Of a DNA stretch of 64,000 bases, positions 25,894-33,451 are shown one piece after another (within the stretch, counting starts at the first letter, position 1; every line of letters begins with the position of its first letter). The DNA comes from Cystobacter fuscus (GTDB lineage Bacteria > Myxococcota > Myxococcia > Myxococcales > Myxococcaceae): assembly GCF_002305875.1 (NCBI RefSeq), contig NZ_CP022098.1, forward strand, positions 10,230,001 to 10,294,000. The letters run 5' to 3'. The notes beneath the pieces were generated by a model, which saw nothing but the letters and a program-made list of their open reading frames with translations, was not told the DNA's origin and did no database searches. A program made the position numbers and the translations under genes.

Positions 25894-26541
25894 CTACTTC
25901 GTGGTCTTGGCGGCGGGGGCGGCGGGGGCAGCGGCCGGAGCGGCAGCGGCCTCCTGCTTCTTGTTGATCTCCAGGTCGATGGTGATGGAGACCTCCTCAC
26001 CCACGGCCACGCCGCCCGTCTCGATGGCCGAGTTCCAGGTCAGGCCGAAGTCCTTGCGGTTGATCTTCGTGGTGGCCGAGCCACCGCGCTTGAGGTTGCC
26101 CCAGGGATCCTTCGACTCGGTGGTGAAGCCCTCCACGTCCAGCACCACCGGCTTGGTCACGCCGTGCAGGGTGAGGTCGCCCGTCACCTTGAGGTTCTTG
26201 CCGGCCTTGGCGATCTTCGTCGACTTGAAGGTGATGGTCGGGTACTTCGCGGTGTCGAAGAACTCCGGGCTGCGCAGGTGCTCGTCGCGCTTGGGCTCGT
26301 TGGTGTTGACGGTGGTGGCGTCGATGGTCGCCTCGATGGTGGACTTGGTCAGGTCCTTCTCATCGATGTTGGCGCTGCCGGTCACCTTCGAGAAGGCGCC
26401 GCGCACGTTCGACACCATCATGTGCTTCACGGAGAAGGCCGCGCTCGAGTGGCCCGAGTCGATGACGTACTCGGTGGCGGAGGCGAGCGAGGGGGCGGCG
26501 AGCACGAGGGCGGCGACGGCGGACTTCATGAACATCTTCAT
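25894..26541 (-). CDS. YceI-family periplasmic lipid-binding protein
   Basis: 215 residues; the ATG at 26541 has GGAG eight bases upstream. The signal peptide is KSAVAALVLAAPSLASA. The YceI lipocalin-like barrel (about 24-190) shows YVIDSGHSSAAFSVKHMMVS, RDEHLRSPEFFDTAKYPTIT, GDLTLHGVTKPVVLDV and INRKDFGLTWN. It ends in an Ala/Pro-rich tail. The family binds polyprenoid lipids in the periplasm. The start is divergent from the V4R activator gene, with a 418-bp spacer carrying a strong palindrome next to the activator. Regulation of YceI by that activator is possible but unproven. Confidence 0.88.
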   Translation of the reverse strand: MKMFMKSAVAALVLAAPSLASATEYVIDSGHSSAAFSVKHMMVSNVRGAFSKVTGSANIDEKDLTKSTIEATIDATTVNTNEPKRDEHLRSPEFFDTAKYPTITFKSTKIAKAGKNLKVTGDLTLHGVTKPVVLDVEGFTTESKDPWGNLKRGGSATTKINRKDFGLTWNSAIETGGVAVGEEVSITIDLEINKKQEAAAAPAAAPAAPAAKTTK

Positions 26542-26917
26542 GGTGTATCTCCAACTGGGGGCACGGACGAAAAGCGGCTCAGCCGCGCAGCTCGAGGCTG
26601 CGCATGGACGAGCCCGCCTGATGAAAACCCTCGAATACGGGGGATGACCCGGTCCTCGGGGAGGGTGGCACCGAGGACGAAGAACAGGGACGACACGTGT
26701 TCGGCACTCAGATGCGCGAGCCGGCGATCCGGTGCATCGTTCCAGCACCGCGCGCCCGTGGACACGAAGAGCGCTGGGGCCACTGCCCCTCCCGCCACCT
26801 CGCCTCCCTGGACGTCCGAATGCATGCCCGGACTCTACAGCAAGCCCCGAGCCATGGAGTCCACCCCTCCAACCCCTTGAAACAACTCGGACACGGCCTC
26901 CTGGATTCGCGGACAAC
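26542..26917. other. Intergenic spacer, no gene seen
   Basis: 376 bp between the divergent yceI-like and activator genes. No protein-like frame with a ribosome site was found. The promoter of yceI should lie in the part near 26541. I found no convincing -12/-24 sigma-54 element by eye. Confidence 0.5.
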
Positions 26918-26953
26918 CTCTCAAAATGATAGTGTGGACACTCATTTCGAGAG
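26918..26953. promoter_or_regulatory. Long palindrome (operator-like) overlapping the activator ribosome site
   Basis: Left arm CTCTCAAAATGATAGTGT and right arm ACACTCATTTCGAGAG are near-perfect inverted repeats around a GG centre (two bases missing and one mismatch in the right arm). The right arm includes the GAGAGG ribosome site of the gene starting at 26960. This position suits autoregulation by repression of transcription or by an mRNA hairpin hiding the ribosome site. Confidence 0.65.
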
Positions 26954-26959
26954 GATGTC

Positions 26960-28657
26960 ATGGAGCCCCTGCCCCCGTTGGACCTGCGCGAGTTGCTGAC
27001 GTTCGACCCCCACGGAGGGCTCATCCACTTCGCGGGCCAGCGGGTGTTGCTGTGGGATCCGGTGGCCATGGGGCTGCTGCGCAAGGAGCTCATCGAGACG
27101 CTGGGGGTGACGGCGGCGCGGGGACTGCTCACGCGGCTGGGCTTCGCGCACGGCTGGCGTACGGCGGAGACGATGAAGAACGCCATCCCCTGGACGGACG
27201 AGGCGCACTGGCGCCGCTCGGGAGGACGGCTGCACACCCTGCAGGGCCAGGTGGTGCTCGAGCCGGTGGAGCGCCGCGAGGAGGACGGCCCCGCCCCCTT
27301 CGCCGAGGCGCTGTGGCGCGACTCGTACGAGGCCGAGCAGCACCTGTTGCACCTGGGCACGGCGGAGGAGCCGGTGTGCTGGTCGCTCACGGGCTTCGCC
27401 AGCGGCTACCTGAGCTACTGCAACGGCAAGCCCATCTACTGCATCGAGACGCGCTGCGTGGGCAAGGGGGACCCTGTCTGCCAGATCATGGGCAAGCCCG
27501 AGGAGGCGTGGCGCCCGGAGTGCCGCGAGGCGCTGCGCTTCTACGAGACGCAGTGCATGGAAGGAGCGCTCGCGCAGGTGACCCATGCGCTCAAGGAGGC
27601 CGAGCGCGAGCTGCGCGCCCGGCGCCAGACGCTCGCGCGGGTGTCAGGCGTGAAGGAGGACCCCGCGGGGATGGTGGCGCGCACCGAGGCCATGAAGCGG
27701 GTGCTGGATCTGTCGCGTCGCGCGGCCCGGGTGGACTCCACGGTGCTCATCACCGGCGAGAGTGGCGTGGGCAAGGAGCGCATCGCGCGGCTCATCCACG
27801 AGGAGTCGGGCCGGGCGCACAAGGCCTTCATCGCGGTCAACTGCGCGGCGGTGACGGAGAGCCTGCTGGAGAGCGAGCTGTTCGGCCACGTGCGCGGCGC
27901 CTTCACCGGTGCCACCCATGATCGGCCGGGGCTCTTCGAGGCGGCGCACGGCGGCACGCTCTTGCTCGACGAGGTGGGCGAGGTGCCCCCGGCGATGCAG
28001 GCCCGGCTGCTGCGCGTGCTCCAGGAGCGCGAGGTGCGGCGCGTGGGAGAGAACGTGAGCCGCAAGGTGGACGTGCGCCTGGTGGCGGCCACCAACCGCC
28101 AGCTCCCCGCCGAGGTGGCCGCCGGCCGCTTCCGGCAGGACCTGTACTACCGGCTGCGTGTCATCGAGCTCAAGGTGCCGCCCCTGCGCGAGCGCCGGGA
28201 CGATGTGCTGCCGCTCGCGCGGCTGTTGCTGGCGGAGGCGACGGAGCGGCTCGGGCGACGGGTGATGGGGCTGTCGCCGGAGGCGGCCGAACAACTGCTG
28301 CGCTACGAGTGGCCCGGCAACGTGCGCGAGCTGGGCAACGCCATCGAGCGCGCCGTGGCGCTGTGCGAGGGCTCGCGGGTGGAGAAGGACGATCTGCCGG
28401 AAGAGGTGCGCGCGGCGCCTCCGAGCCTCCTGCCCGGAGAGCAACCGCGCACCCTGGAGGCCATGGAGCGCGAGTACGTGCTCGCGGTGCTGGCGCGCAA
28501 CGGCGGCAACCGGGCGCGCACCGCCGAGCAGCTCGACATCGGCATCGCCACGCTCTACCGCAAGCTCAAGCAGTACGGAGAGCCCCCCGAGCCGCCGCCT
28601 CCGGGCGCCGGGGGACTCAGTTCAGGTAGCGGTCGTTCGGCCGCTCCTCGGAGATGA
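26960..28657 (+). CDS. Sigma-54-dependent activator with XylR_N/V4R sensor
   Basis: 565 residues. The N-terminal XylR_N-like domain (about 10-110; FDPHGGLIHFAGQRVLL) and V4R domain (about 130-195) contain a cysteine cluster (VCWSLTGFASGYLSYCNG, then YCIETRCVGKGDPVCQI), like the aromatic-sensing DmpR/XylR/PoxR group. After a coiled-coil linker comes the AAA+ domain with Walker A GESGVGKE (about 269-276), GAFTGA (313-318) that contacts sigma-54, and Walker B LLLDEVGE. A Fis-type helix-turn-helix ends it (NRARTAEQLDIGIATLYRKL). Ligand and targets are unknown; phenols or other aromatics would be typical. The palindrome directly upstream suggests self-control. Its 3' end overlaps the converging rhomboid-like gene by 41 bp. 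Confidence 0.88.
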   Translation: MEPLPPLDLRELLTFDPHGGLIHFAGQRVLLWDPVAMGLLRKELIETLGVTAARGLLTRLGFAHGWRTAETMKNAIPWTDEAHWRRSGGRLHTLQGQVVLEPVERREEDGPAPFAEALWRDSYEAEQHLLHLGTAEEPVCWSLTGFASGYLSYCNGKPIYCIETRCVGKGDPVCQIMGKPEEAWRPECREALRFYETQCMEGALAQVTHALKEAERELRARRQTLARVSGVKEDPAGMVARTEAMKRVLDLSRRAARVDSTVLITGESGVGKERIARLIHEESGRAHKAFIAVNCAAVTESLLESELFGHVRGAFTGATHDRPGLFEAAHGGTLLLDEVGEVPPAMQARLLRVLQEREVRRVGENVSRKVDVRLVAATNRQLPAEVAAGRFRQDLYYRLRVIELKVPPLRERRDDVLPLARLLLAEATERLGRRVMGLSPEAAEQLLRYEWPGNVRELGNAIERAVALCEGSRVEKDDLPEEVRAAPPSLLPGEQPRTLEAMEREYVLAVLARNGGNRARTAEQLDIGIATLYRKLKQYGEPPEPPPPGAGGLSSGSGRSAAPRR

Positions 28658-29327
28658 CGCGCAGGTGGCGCGAGCGCCCGCGCAATTGCCGCTGCAGCCG
28701 CCAGTGCTGCACGCGCAGCCACAGGTGCCGGGGATTGAAGCCGCGCGTGGCCACGAAGGCGATGACGAGCGCGAACAGTTCGGGAATCTGGGTCACCCAT
28801 CCGTAAATGAGCCCATTGAGCAGGACGAAGCCCGCGCCAATGCCAGCCAGGACGTTGCCGGTGACGGGAATGCCCCAGAAGTTGGACTGGGCGCGCCCGA
28901 GCGACAGGCCGTAGGTTACCCAGACCAGGGTCGTCATCACCCCGCCGCCGGTGTAGACCATGGGCAGGCGCGAGAAGAGACTCACCGCGATGGTGAGCAG
29001 GCCCGCGAGCACCGAGCCGCCCCATGCCACCGCCAGCAGCCGGCGCGAGCCCCAGCTCATCTCCAGGCCACCGCCGACGGAGTAGAGAATCATCGCCCCG
29101 AAGATGATGCCCAGCGAGCTTCGCTCGACGAAGCCGTAGGTGAAGGGCTGCCACAGCCACAGGTGGGACAGCACGCCCTCGGGCGACAGCAGCAACAGGT
29201 CTCCCGCCGGGCGCAGCAACAGGGAGAGCACCGAGCCCACCACCAGCCCGATGGCCAGCTTGGCGGCCATGGATTCCACGCCGGCGAATCCGAACCTGCC
29301 CCCGCCAAAGCTTCGCATCGGTCTCAT
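28617..29327 (-). CDS. Rhomboid-like membrane protein lacking the catalytic serine
   Basis: 236 residues from ATG 29327 with GGAGGA eight bases upstream. Six hydrophobic helices lie between about 20 and 205, with the loop LWQPFTYGFVE (the rhomboid WR-like loop position). Where active rhomboids have GxSG, this protein reads YTGGGVMTT, and no histidine follows in the last core helix, so it should be proteolytically inactive, like iRhoms or derlins. The C-terminus is basic (RGRSRHLRVISEERPNDR). A chaperone-like or trafficking role is inference. Confidence 0.75.
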   Translation of the reverse strand: MRPMRSFGGGRFGFAGVESMAAKLAIGLVVGSVLSLLLRPAGDLLLLSPEGVLSHLWLWQPFTYGFVERSSLGIIFGAMILYSVGGGLEMSWGSRRLLAVAWGGSVLAGLLTIAVSLFSRLPMVYTGGGVMTTLVWVTYGLSLGRAQSNFWGIPVTGNVLAGIGAGFVLLNGLIYGWVTQIPELFALVIAFVATRGFNPRHLWLRVQHWRLQRQLRGRSRHLRVISEERPNDRYLN

Positions 29328-29430
29328 CTCGTCATCCTCCGCCCGGAGTATCCAGGAGTCGGACAAAGGTGGGGAAACGCCGCGCGCTTGGCAACCGTTT
29401 CCGTCCACTACCGCCCAGTCCAAATGACGA

Positions 29431-29466
29431 AAGGCGCCCTTCCCCTGCTTCCGGGAAGAGCGCCTT
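29431..29466 (-). terminator. Intrinsic-type terminator after the 65-residue gene
   Basis: AAGGCGCCCTTCCC and GGGAAGAGCGCCTT form a 14-bp stem with one mismatch and an 8-base loop. On the minus strand it is followed by TCGTCATTT. It lies 33 bp past the stop of the small gene at 29499. Confidence 0.6.
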
Positions 29467-29498
29467 CGCGCGAACCAGCCGCGGCCGATACGTCCGGC

Positions 29499-29696
29499 TC
29501 AGGACTTATGGCGGTAGAACAGGGTGATGGTCAGGCAGTGGAACTCCTTGTCGGAGGACTGCGTGACCGTCTTGTCCACCACGTCCGCGTTCGGATTCTC
29601 CTTGAGCCACTTGGTGATGTTCTCACCCATGTTCTCGCGATCACGCGCGAGCGTCGTGGAGAACACCTTCACTCCCGTGAAGTTGGTAACGGCCAT
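29499..29696 (-). CDS. Small conserved-looking protein, 65 residues
   Basis: ATG with a GAGGATCGGA ribosome site. The sequence mixes beta and helix (MAVTNFTGVKVFSTTLARDR, ENITKWLKENPNADVVDKTV, FHCLTITLFYRHKS) and looks like a compact alpha/beta fold without signal peptide. It is monocistronic, with its own terminator. The codon pattern is convincing for a real gene. I do not recognise the family. Confidence 0.75.
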   Translation of the reverse strand: MAVTNFTGVKVFSTTLARDRENMGENITKWLKENPNADVVDKTVTQSSDKEFHCLTITLFYRHKS

Positions 29697-29859
29697 TCCG
29701 ATCCTCGTGCAGCCGAAGAGATTCCGCAGGTTTATCGCGAGTCTTGACGGCCATCAAGGAAACGACCCCGATTTCCACCCCTGGGACGACAGTTCAGGGG
29801 ATCCCCCCACCCTACCTCTGGGAGTGGGAGGGGGGCCCGGGACGTGCCCGGGCGGGGGC

Positions 29860-30090
29860 TCAGCGCGTACCCGAGGCGCGGCGGGCCTGACAGGACAGGT
29901 CGTCCTTGCAGGACGGCCCGATGCCATCGGGGTGGGCCACCAGGGGCGCCTTGTCGCTCTCCTCCAGACCGCACACCACGCAGCGGCGCTTGCGGTTGCG
30001 CCGCTCGGCCCGCCGCTGCTCGGCGATCGCCTTGGCCCGCTCCCGGGCCGCCTTCGCATCCAGCTCGTTGCTCATCGTCATCGGATCCAT
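29860..30090 (-). CDS. Small four-cysteine (zinc-finger-like) protein
   Basis: 76 residues from ATG 30090; ATG 30075 (MSNELDAKAARER) is an alternative. A basic helix (AKAIAEQRRAERRNRKRR) precedes a cysteine module CVVCGLEESDKAPLVAHPDG followed by SCKDDLSC, which could bind one zinc ion. It lies 18 bp downstream of the thiolase gene on the same strand and may share its transcript. Role unknown; nucleic-acid binding is plausible from the basic helix plus zinc motif. Confidence 0.65.
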   Translation of the reverse strand: MDPMTMSNELDAKAARERAKAIAEQRRAERRNRKRRCVVCGLEESDKAPLVAHPDGIGPSCKDDLSCQARRASGTR

Positions 30091-30107
30091 TCTCTTGAGA
30101 GCGCCTC

Positions 30108-31313
30108 TTAGAGCGCTTCGATGAGGAGCGCGATTCCCTGGCCGCCCCCGATGCACGCGGAGCCGATGCCGTAGCGGGCTCCCTGGCGCTTGAGCTCATA
30201 AGCGAGCGTCATGGTGATGCGCGCGCCCGAGGCGCCCAGCGGGTGGCCCACGGCGATGGCGCCTCCGTTGACGTTGGTGCGCTCGCGCGGCAGCCCCAGC
30301 TCCTTCTCCACCGCGAGGAACTGCGGCGCGAAGGCCTCGTTCACCTCGAAGAGGTCCACGTCGCCGAGCTTGCACTGGGCGCGCTCGAGCAGCCGGCGGA
30401 TGGCGGGCGCGGGGCCGATGCCCATCACCTTCGGATCGCACCCGGAGATGCCCCAGTTGACCAGCCGGGCGATGGGGGTGAGGCCGTGCTTCTCCACGAA
30501 GCTCCGGGTCGCCATCACCATGGAGCCCGCGCCGTCGCAGATGCCGCTGGCCGCGCCCGCGTGCACCACGCCGTCCTTCTTGAAGACCTTGGGCAGCTTC
30601 TTGAGCCCCTCGAGCGACGTCTCCGGCCGGTTGTGCTCGTCCCGGCTGACCACCGTGTCACCCTTCCTGCCCTTGAGCGTGACGGGGGAAATCTCCTGGT
30701 CGAAGCGACCGGACTCCTGCGCGGCGGCGAAGCGCTTCTGGGTGAGCACCGCGTACTCGTCCACCGCGTCCTGCGACAGCGCGTAGTCCACCGCGAGCTG
30801 CTCGGCGGTCATCGCCATGGGATTGCCGGTATAGGTGTCCGTGAGGGCGCTCCAGAGCATGTCCTCCATGCCGCTGCCCTTGCCCATGCCCAGGGGGATG
30901 CCGAAGCGCGCGCCGCGGATGACGTGGGGCGCCTGGCTCATGGACTCGGTGCCCCCGGCGAGCACGCAATCGGCCTGCTCGGTGAGCATCATCTCCGCGG
31001 CGGTCACGAAGGCCTGGAAGCCCGAGCCGCACAGCCGGTTGACGCCCAGCGCGGGCACCGGCACCGGCACCCCCGTCTTGAGACCCACGTGGCGGGGCAG
31101 GTAGATGGCGTCCGCGCTCGTCTGCACCACGTTGCCGTAGACCACGTGCTGGATGGACTCGGGCGATACCCTGGCCTGCGCGAGCGCGGCCCGGGCGGAC
31201 TCGATGGCCAGGTCCGTGGCGCTCACGTCCTTCAACGCGCCACCGTACGTCCCAAACGGCGTCCGCTTCCCGGACAGGAAATAGATTTCTTCGCTCTTGG
31301 ACAGGCTCTTCAT
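30108..31313 (-). CDS. Acetyl-CoA acetyltransferase (thiolase)
   Basis: 401 residues, normal thiolase length. The nucleophile is Cys95 in NRLCGSGFQ. The other active-site elements are NEAFAPQF, His357 in GHPLGASG and Cys387 in CIGGGQG. It condenses two acetyl-CoA or cleaves acetoacetyl-CoA/3-ketoacyl-CoA. GGAAGAG precedes the ATG by six bases. No beta-oxidation or polyhydroxyalkanoate partner is adjacent, so the pathway is open. It may be followed in the transcript by the four-cysteine protein. Confidence 0.9.
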   Translation of the reverse strand: MKSLSKSEEIYFLSGKRTPFGTYGGALKDVSATDLAIESARAALAQARVSPESIQHVVYGNVVQTSADAIYLPRHVGLKTGVPVPVPALGVNRLCGSGFQAFVTAAEMMLTEQADCVLAGGTESMSQAPHVIRGARFGIPLGMGKGSGMEDMLWSALTDTYTGNPMAMTAEQLAVDYALSQDAVDEYAVLTQKRFAAAQESGRFDQEISPVTLKGRKGDTVVSRDEHNRPETSLEGLKKLPKVFKKDGVVHAGAASGICDGAGSMVMATRSFVEKHGLTPIARLVNWGISGCDPKVMGIGPAPAIRRLLERAQCKLGDVDLFEVNEAFAPQFLAVEKELGLPRERTNVNGGAIAVGHPLGASGARITMTLAYELKRQGARYGIGSACIGGGQGIALLIEAL

Positions 31314-31363
31314 AGATGGCTCTTCCTACTCTCCACCGGTGCGCGGTGCACGCCCCGGCTGCA

Positions 31364-32035
31364 TCAAACCGCGCGCTCGCCGCCCAGGAAGAGGGACACC
31401 ACGATGGCGAGGGCCACGAGCGTCCATAACAACCCCGGCAGGTTCTGTCGCCGGATCTCCTGGGCACCCGGCCCCTGATACCAGTCGCGCCCCGCCTGTA
31501 ACCGGCCTTCCCACGTGAAGTCTTCCGCCGGACAGACCTCCCGCACCCGCAGGCGATGGGCCTGGAGGAGCAACTCGGGAGGGCACTCTGGCATGCCCAC
31601 CACCCGGTACACCCCGGGAACGTCGACCGTCGGCCGTTTGGAATCGGCCGTGAGCACGAACCCCCTGGGAGCGAGCGGCGTCAGCAGGTAGAGCCGGGGC
31701 TGCCCCTGGGAAGAAACGTGGAGGGTGGCGAAGACGCGCTCCTCCGGGTGGACGAAGTCATAGGAGCGCGTGCCCCGGCGCAAGGGGGACTTCTCCAGGT
31801 GCACGCCGAGCGGCCGGAAGCCCAGGGCCCGGAGCTGCTCGCCCGGAGCCACCAGCTCGGGTGGCAGCTCCATCCGCTCCACGGTCGCGTCGGGCAACAG
31901 CCGCACCCGGTCCGGAAAGACGAAGAGGAAGGCGCGCCAGGCGTTGAGCATCAACAGCTTCACGCCCATTGCCAGCACGGCGAGCACCAGGAAGAGCTCG
32001 ACGAGCGCATTCACCGCGGAACCGCCAGGAGACAT
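31364..32035 (-). CDS. Membrane protein with N- and C-terminal transmembrane helices
   Basis: 223 residues. TM1 is at about 8-28 (LVELFLVLAVLAMGVKLLML). A soluble region of about 160 residues has beta-strand character (RTRSYDFVHPEERVFATLHV, RLYLLTPLAPRGFVLTA). TM2 is near the C-terminus (LLWTLVALAIVVSLFLGG). A single pair of cysteines (MPECPPELL, REVCPAEDF) could form a disulfide if the middle part is periplasmic. No family recognised. It lies 50 bp upstream of the thiolase start on the same strand. Confidence 0.7.
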   Translation of the reverse strand: MSPGGSAVNALVELFLVLAVLAMGVKLLMLNAWRAFLFVFPDRVRLLPDATVERMELPPELVAPGEQLRALGFRPLGVHLEKSPLRRGTRSYDFVHPEERVFATLHVSSQGQPRLYLLTPLAPRGFVLTADSKRPTVDVPGVYRVVGMPECPPELLLQAHRLRVREVCPAEDFTWEGRLQAGRDWYQGPGAQEIRRQNLPGLLWTLVALAIVVSLFLGGERAV

Positions 32036-32179
32036 GGGGCGGCCACCCTAGCACTCCACGAAGCGCCCGGTGGCACGCCCGCCAGGCGAACCTGCGGCGA
32101 GGGCCGCGCCCGGAGCATGCACATCGTCCTTCCAGGAAGCGGAGCCGGGAAGGCGCCGCGGGAAGACGGGAGGCGTGAG

Positions 32180-32872
32180 ATGAAGCGCGCGACACTGGCG
32201 GGACTGCTCCTGGGACTGGGGCTGCTGGGCTGCTCTCCCACGAAGCCCGAGGAGCCAGCACCCCAGGAGGCCTGGCAGGACGACATCCGCTCCCTCAAGG
32301 ACGCCACGGTGACGCTCTCCCCTGGGCATTGCGCGGGCGTCATCGTGGCCGACGGCCGCCATGCGCTCACCGCGGCGCACTGCATCAAGGGCGCCCCCGG
32401 GGCGCGGCAATCCGTGGTGACGCGCGAGGGAAAGGTGCTGGGGGGCGAGGTGAAGGTCGTGGACACCCAGCGCGATCTGGCCGTCCTGCGCTTCGACACC
32501 CTGGCTCCCGTACACCCGCTGCCCGTGGCCTCGTGGCTCCCCACTCCCGGCGAGGCGCTCCTCTTCGCTGGCCGCAACGACCGTGCCATCCCGCCCCAGG
32601 AAGTCGAGCTGCGGCGGCTCGGCCGCTGCCCGTCCCTGCCGGACGTCCCCCGCGCGCTCTTCACCAGCTTGAGGGGTGCGCCGGGGGACTCGGGCGCCCC
32701 CGTGGTGGACCGACACCTGCGGGTGGTGGGCCTGGTCCACGGGGGAGCGGCATGCAGCATCGCCGCGCCCACCGCCGAGCTCTCTCCCCTGGTGGACATG
32801 CTCGTCGCGGAGGTGGCCCGGCCCGACGCCCAACAAGGGGTGGGCGGCGCCGGACACTCCGGGCCCCACTGA
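32180..32872 (+). CDS. Trypsin-like serine protease lipoprotein
   Basis: 230 residues from ATG 32180 with GGGAGGCG nearby. The lipobox is LGLGLLGC. The chymotrypsin-fold triad is visible: His in ALTAAHCI, Asp in QRDLAVLRF and Ser in GAPGDSGAPVV. Cysteines HC and GHCAGV may form the usual disulfide. It is small for the family and has no PDZ domain. It is probably anchored in the envelope and degrades or processes extracytoplasmic proteins. Confidence 0.85.
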   Translation: MKRATLAGLLLGLGLLGCSPTKPEEPAPQEAWQDDIRSLKDATVTLSPGHCAGVIVADGRHALTAAHCIKGAPGARQSVVTREGKVLGGEVKVVDTQRDLAVLRFDTLAPVHPLPVASWLPTPGEALLFAGRNDRAIPPQEVELRRLGRCPSLPDVPRALFTSLRGAPGDSGAPVVDRHLRVVGLVHGGAACSIAAPTAELSPLVDMLVAEVARPDAQQGVGGAGHSGPH

Positions 32873-32991
32873 CATTCACCCGCATCCCCTTCCCTCTTCG
32901 CGGAAAACGAGCGAAACTGAACATGTTGGGCTCGCGGTGCGCGGGTCATGCAGGGGACCAGCGGCACCCATTTCCAAGAGAGGTGGCCGCC

Positions 32992-33372
32992 GTGAAACCG
33001 AGGCTCCTGATCGTGGACGACTCGTGGTCCATGCGGCAGACGCTGCGGTTGCTGCTCGCCCCGGACTTCGACTGCGCGCTCGCCGAGGACGGTCCGTCCG
33101 CCCTGAACCATGCGAGGAGCCAGCCGCCCGACATCATCCTGTCGGACGTGAACATGGCGGGCATGGACGGCTTCGAGTTGTGCCGACAGGTGCGCGCCGA
33201 ACCTGCCCTGGAGCAGGTGCCCTTCCTCTTCCTGAGCGGGCATGAGCCTCCCCCGGGAGTCCGCGAGCAGGGCCACATCTACCTCGTCAAGCCGGTGCCC
33301 CCGGCGATCCTCGTTTCCCGGCTGCGCGAGATGCTTCCGCCGCGCCGCGCCATCCCGCCGACGGGAAGCTGA
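32992..33372 (+). CDS. Single-domain response regulator (CheY-like receiver)
   Basis: 126 residues from GTG 32992; GAGAGG lies nine bases upstream. Receiver motifs are complete: LLIVDDSWSMRQ (acidic pair), phospho-acceptor Asp in ILSDVNMAGMDG, Ser in LFLSGHE and Lys in IYLVKPVPP. There is no output domain and no cognate kinase next to it, so it probably relays phosphate or acts by protein contact, as many orphan myxobacterial receivers do. Confidence 0.87.
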   Translation: MKPRLLIVDDSWSMRQTLRLLLAPDFDCALAEDGPSALNHARSQPPDIILSDVNMAGMDGFELCRQVRAEPALEQVPFLFLSGHEPPPGVREQGHIYLVKPVPPAILVSRLREMLPPRRAIPPTGS

Positions 33373-33451
33373 GGACCCCCCCGGAAGTTCCTGGGTATTG
33401 CCACCGAGCGGCTATGCTCCGCCGCCCTTCTTCCACCCCCAGGTGCTCCGC

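Noticed and set aside
29796-29850. Strong GC-rich hairpins (GCCCGGG/CCCGGGC and C6/G6 stretches) in the gap before the four-cysteine gene
   Set aside because: They may aid termination, but they lack a T-run, the stems are ambiguous and similar GC stems occur by chance in this DNA; not called.
30243-31478. Long plus-strand frame opposite the thiolase
   Set aside because: All thiolase active-site motifs are on the minus strand; the plus frame is composition-driven.
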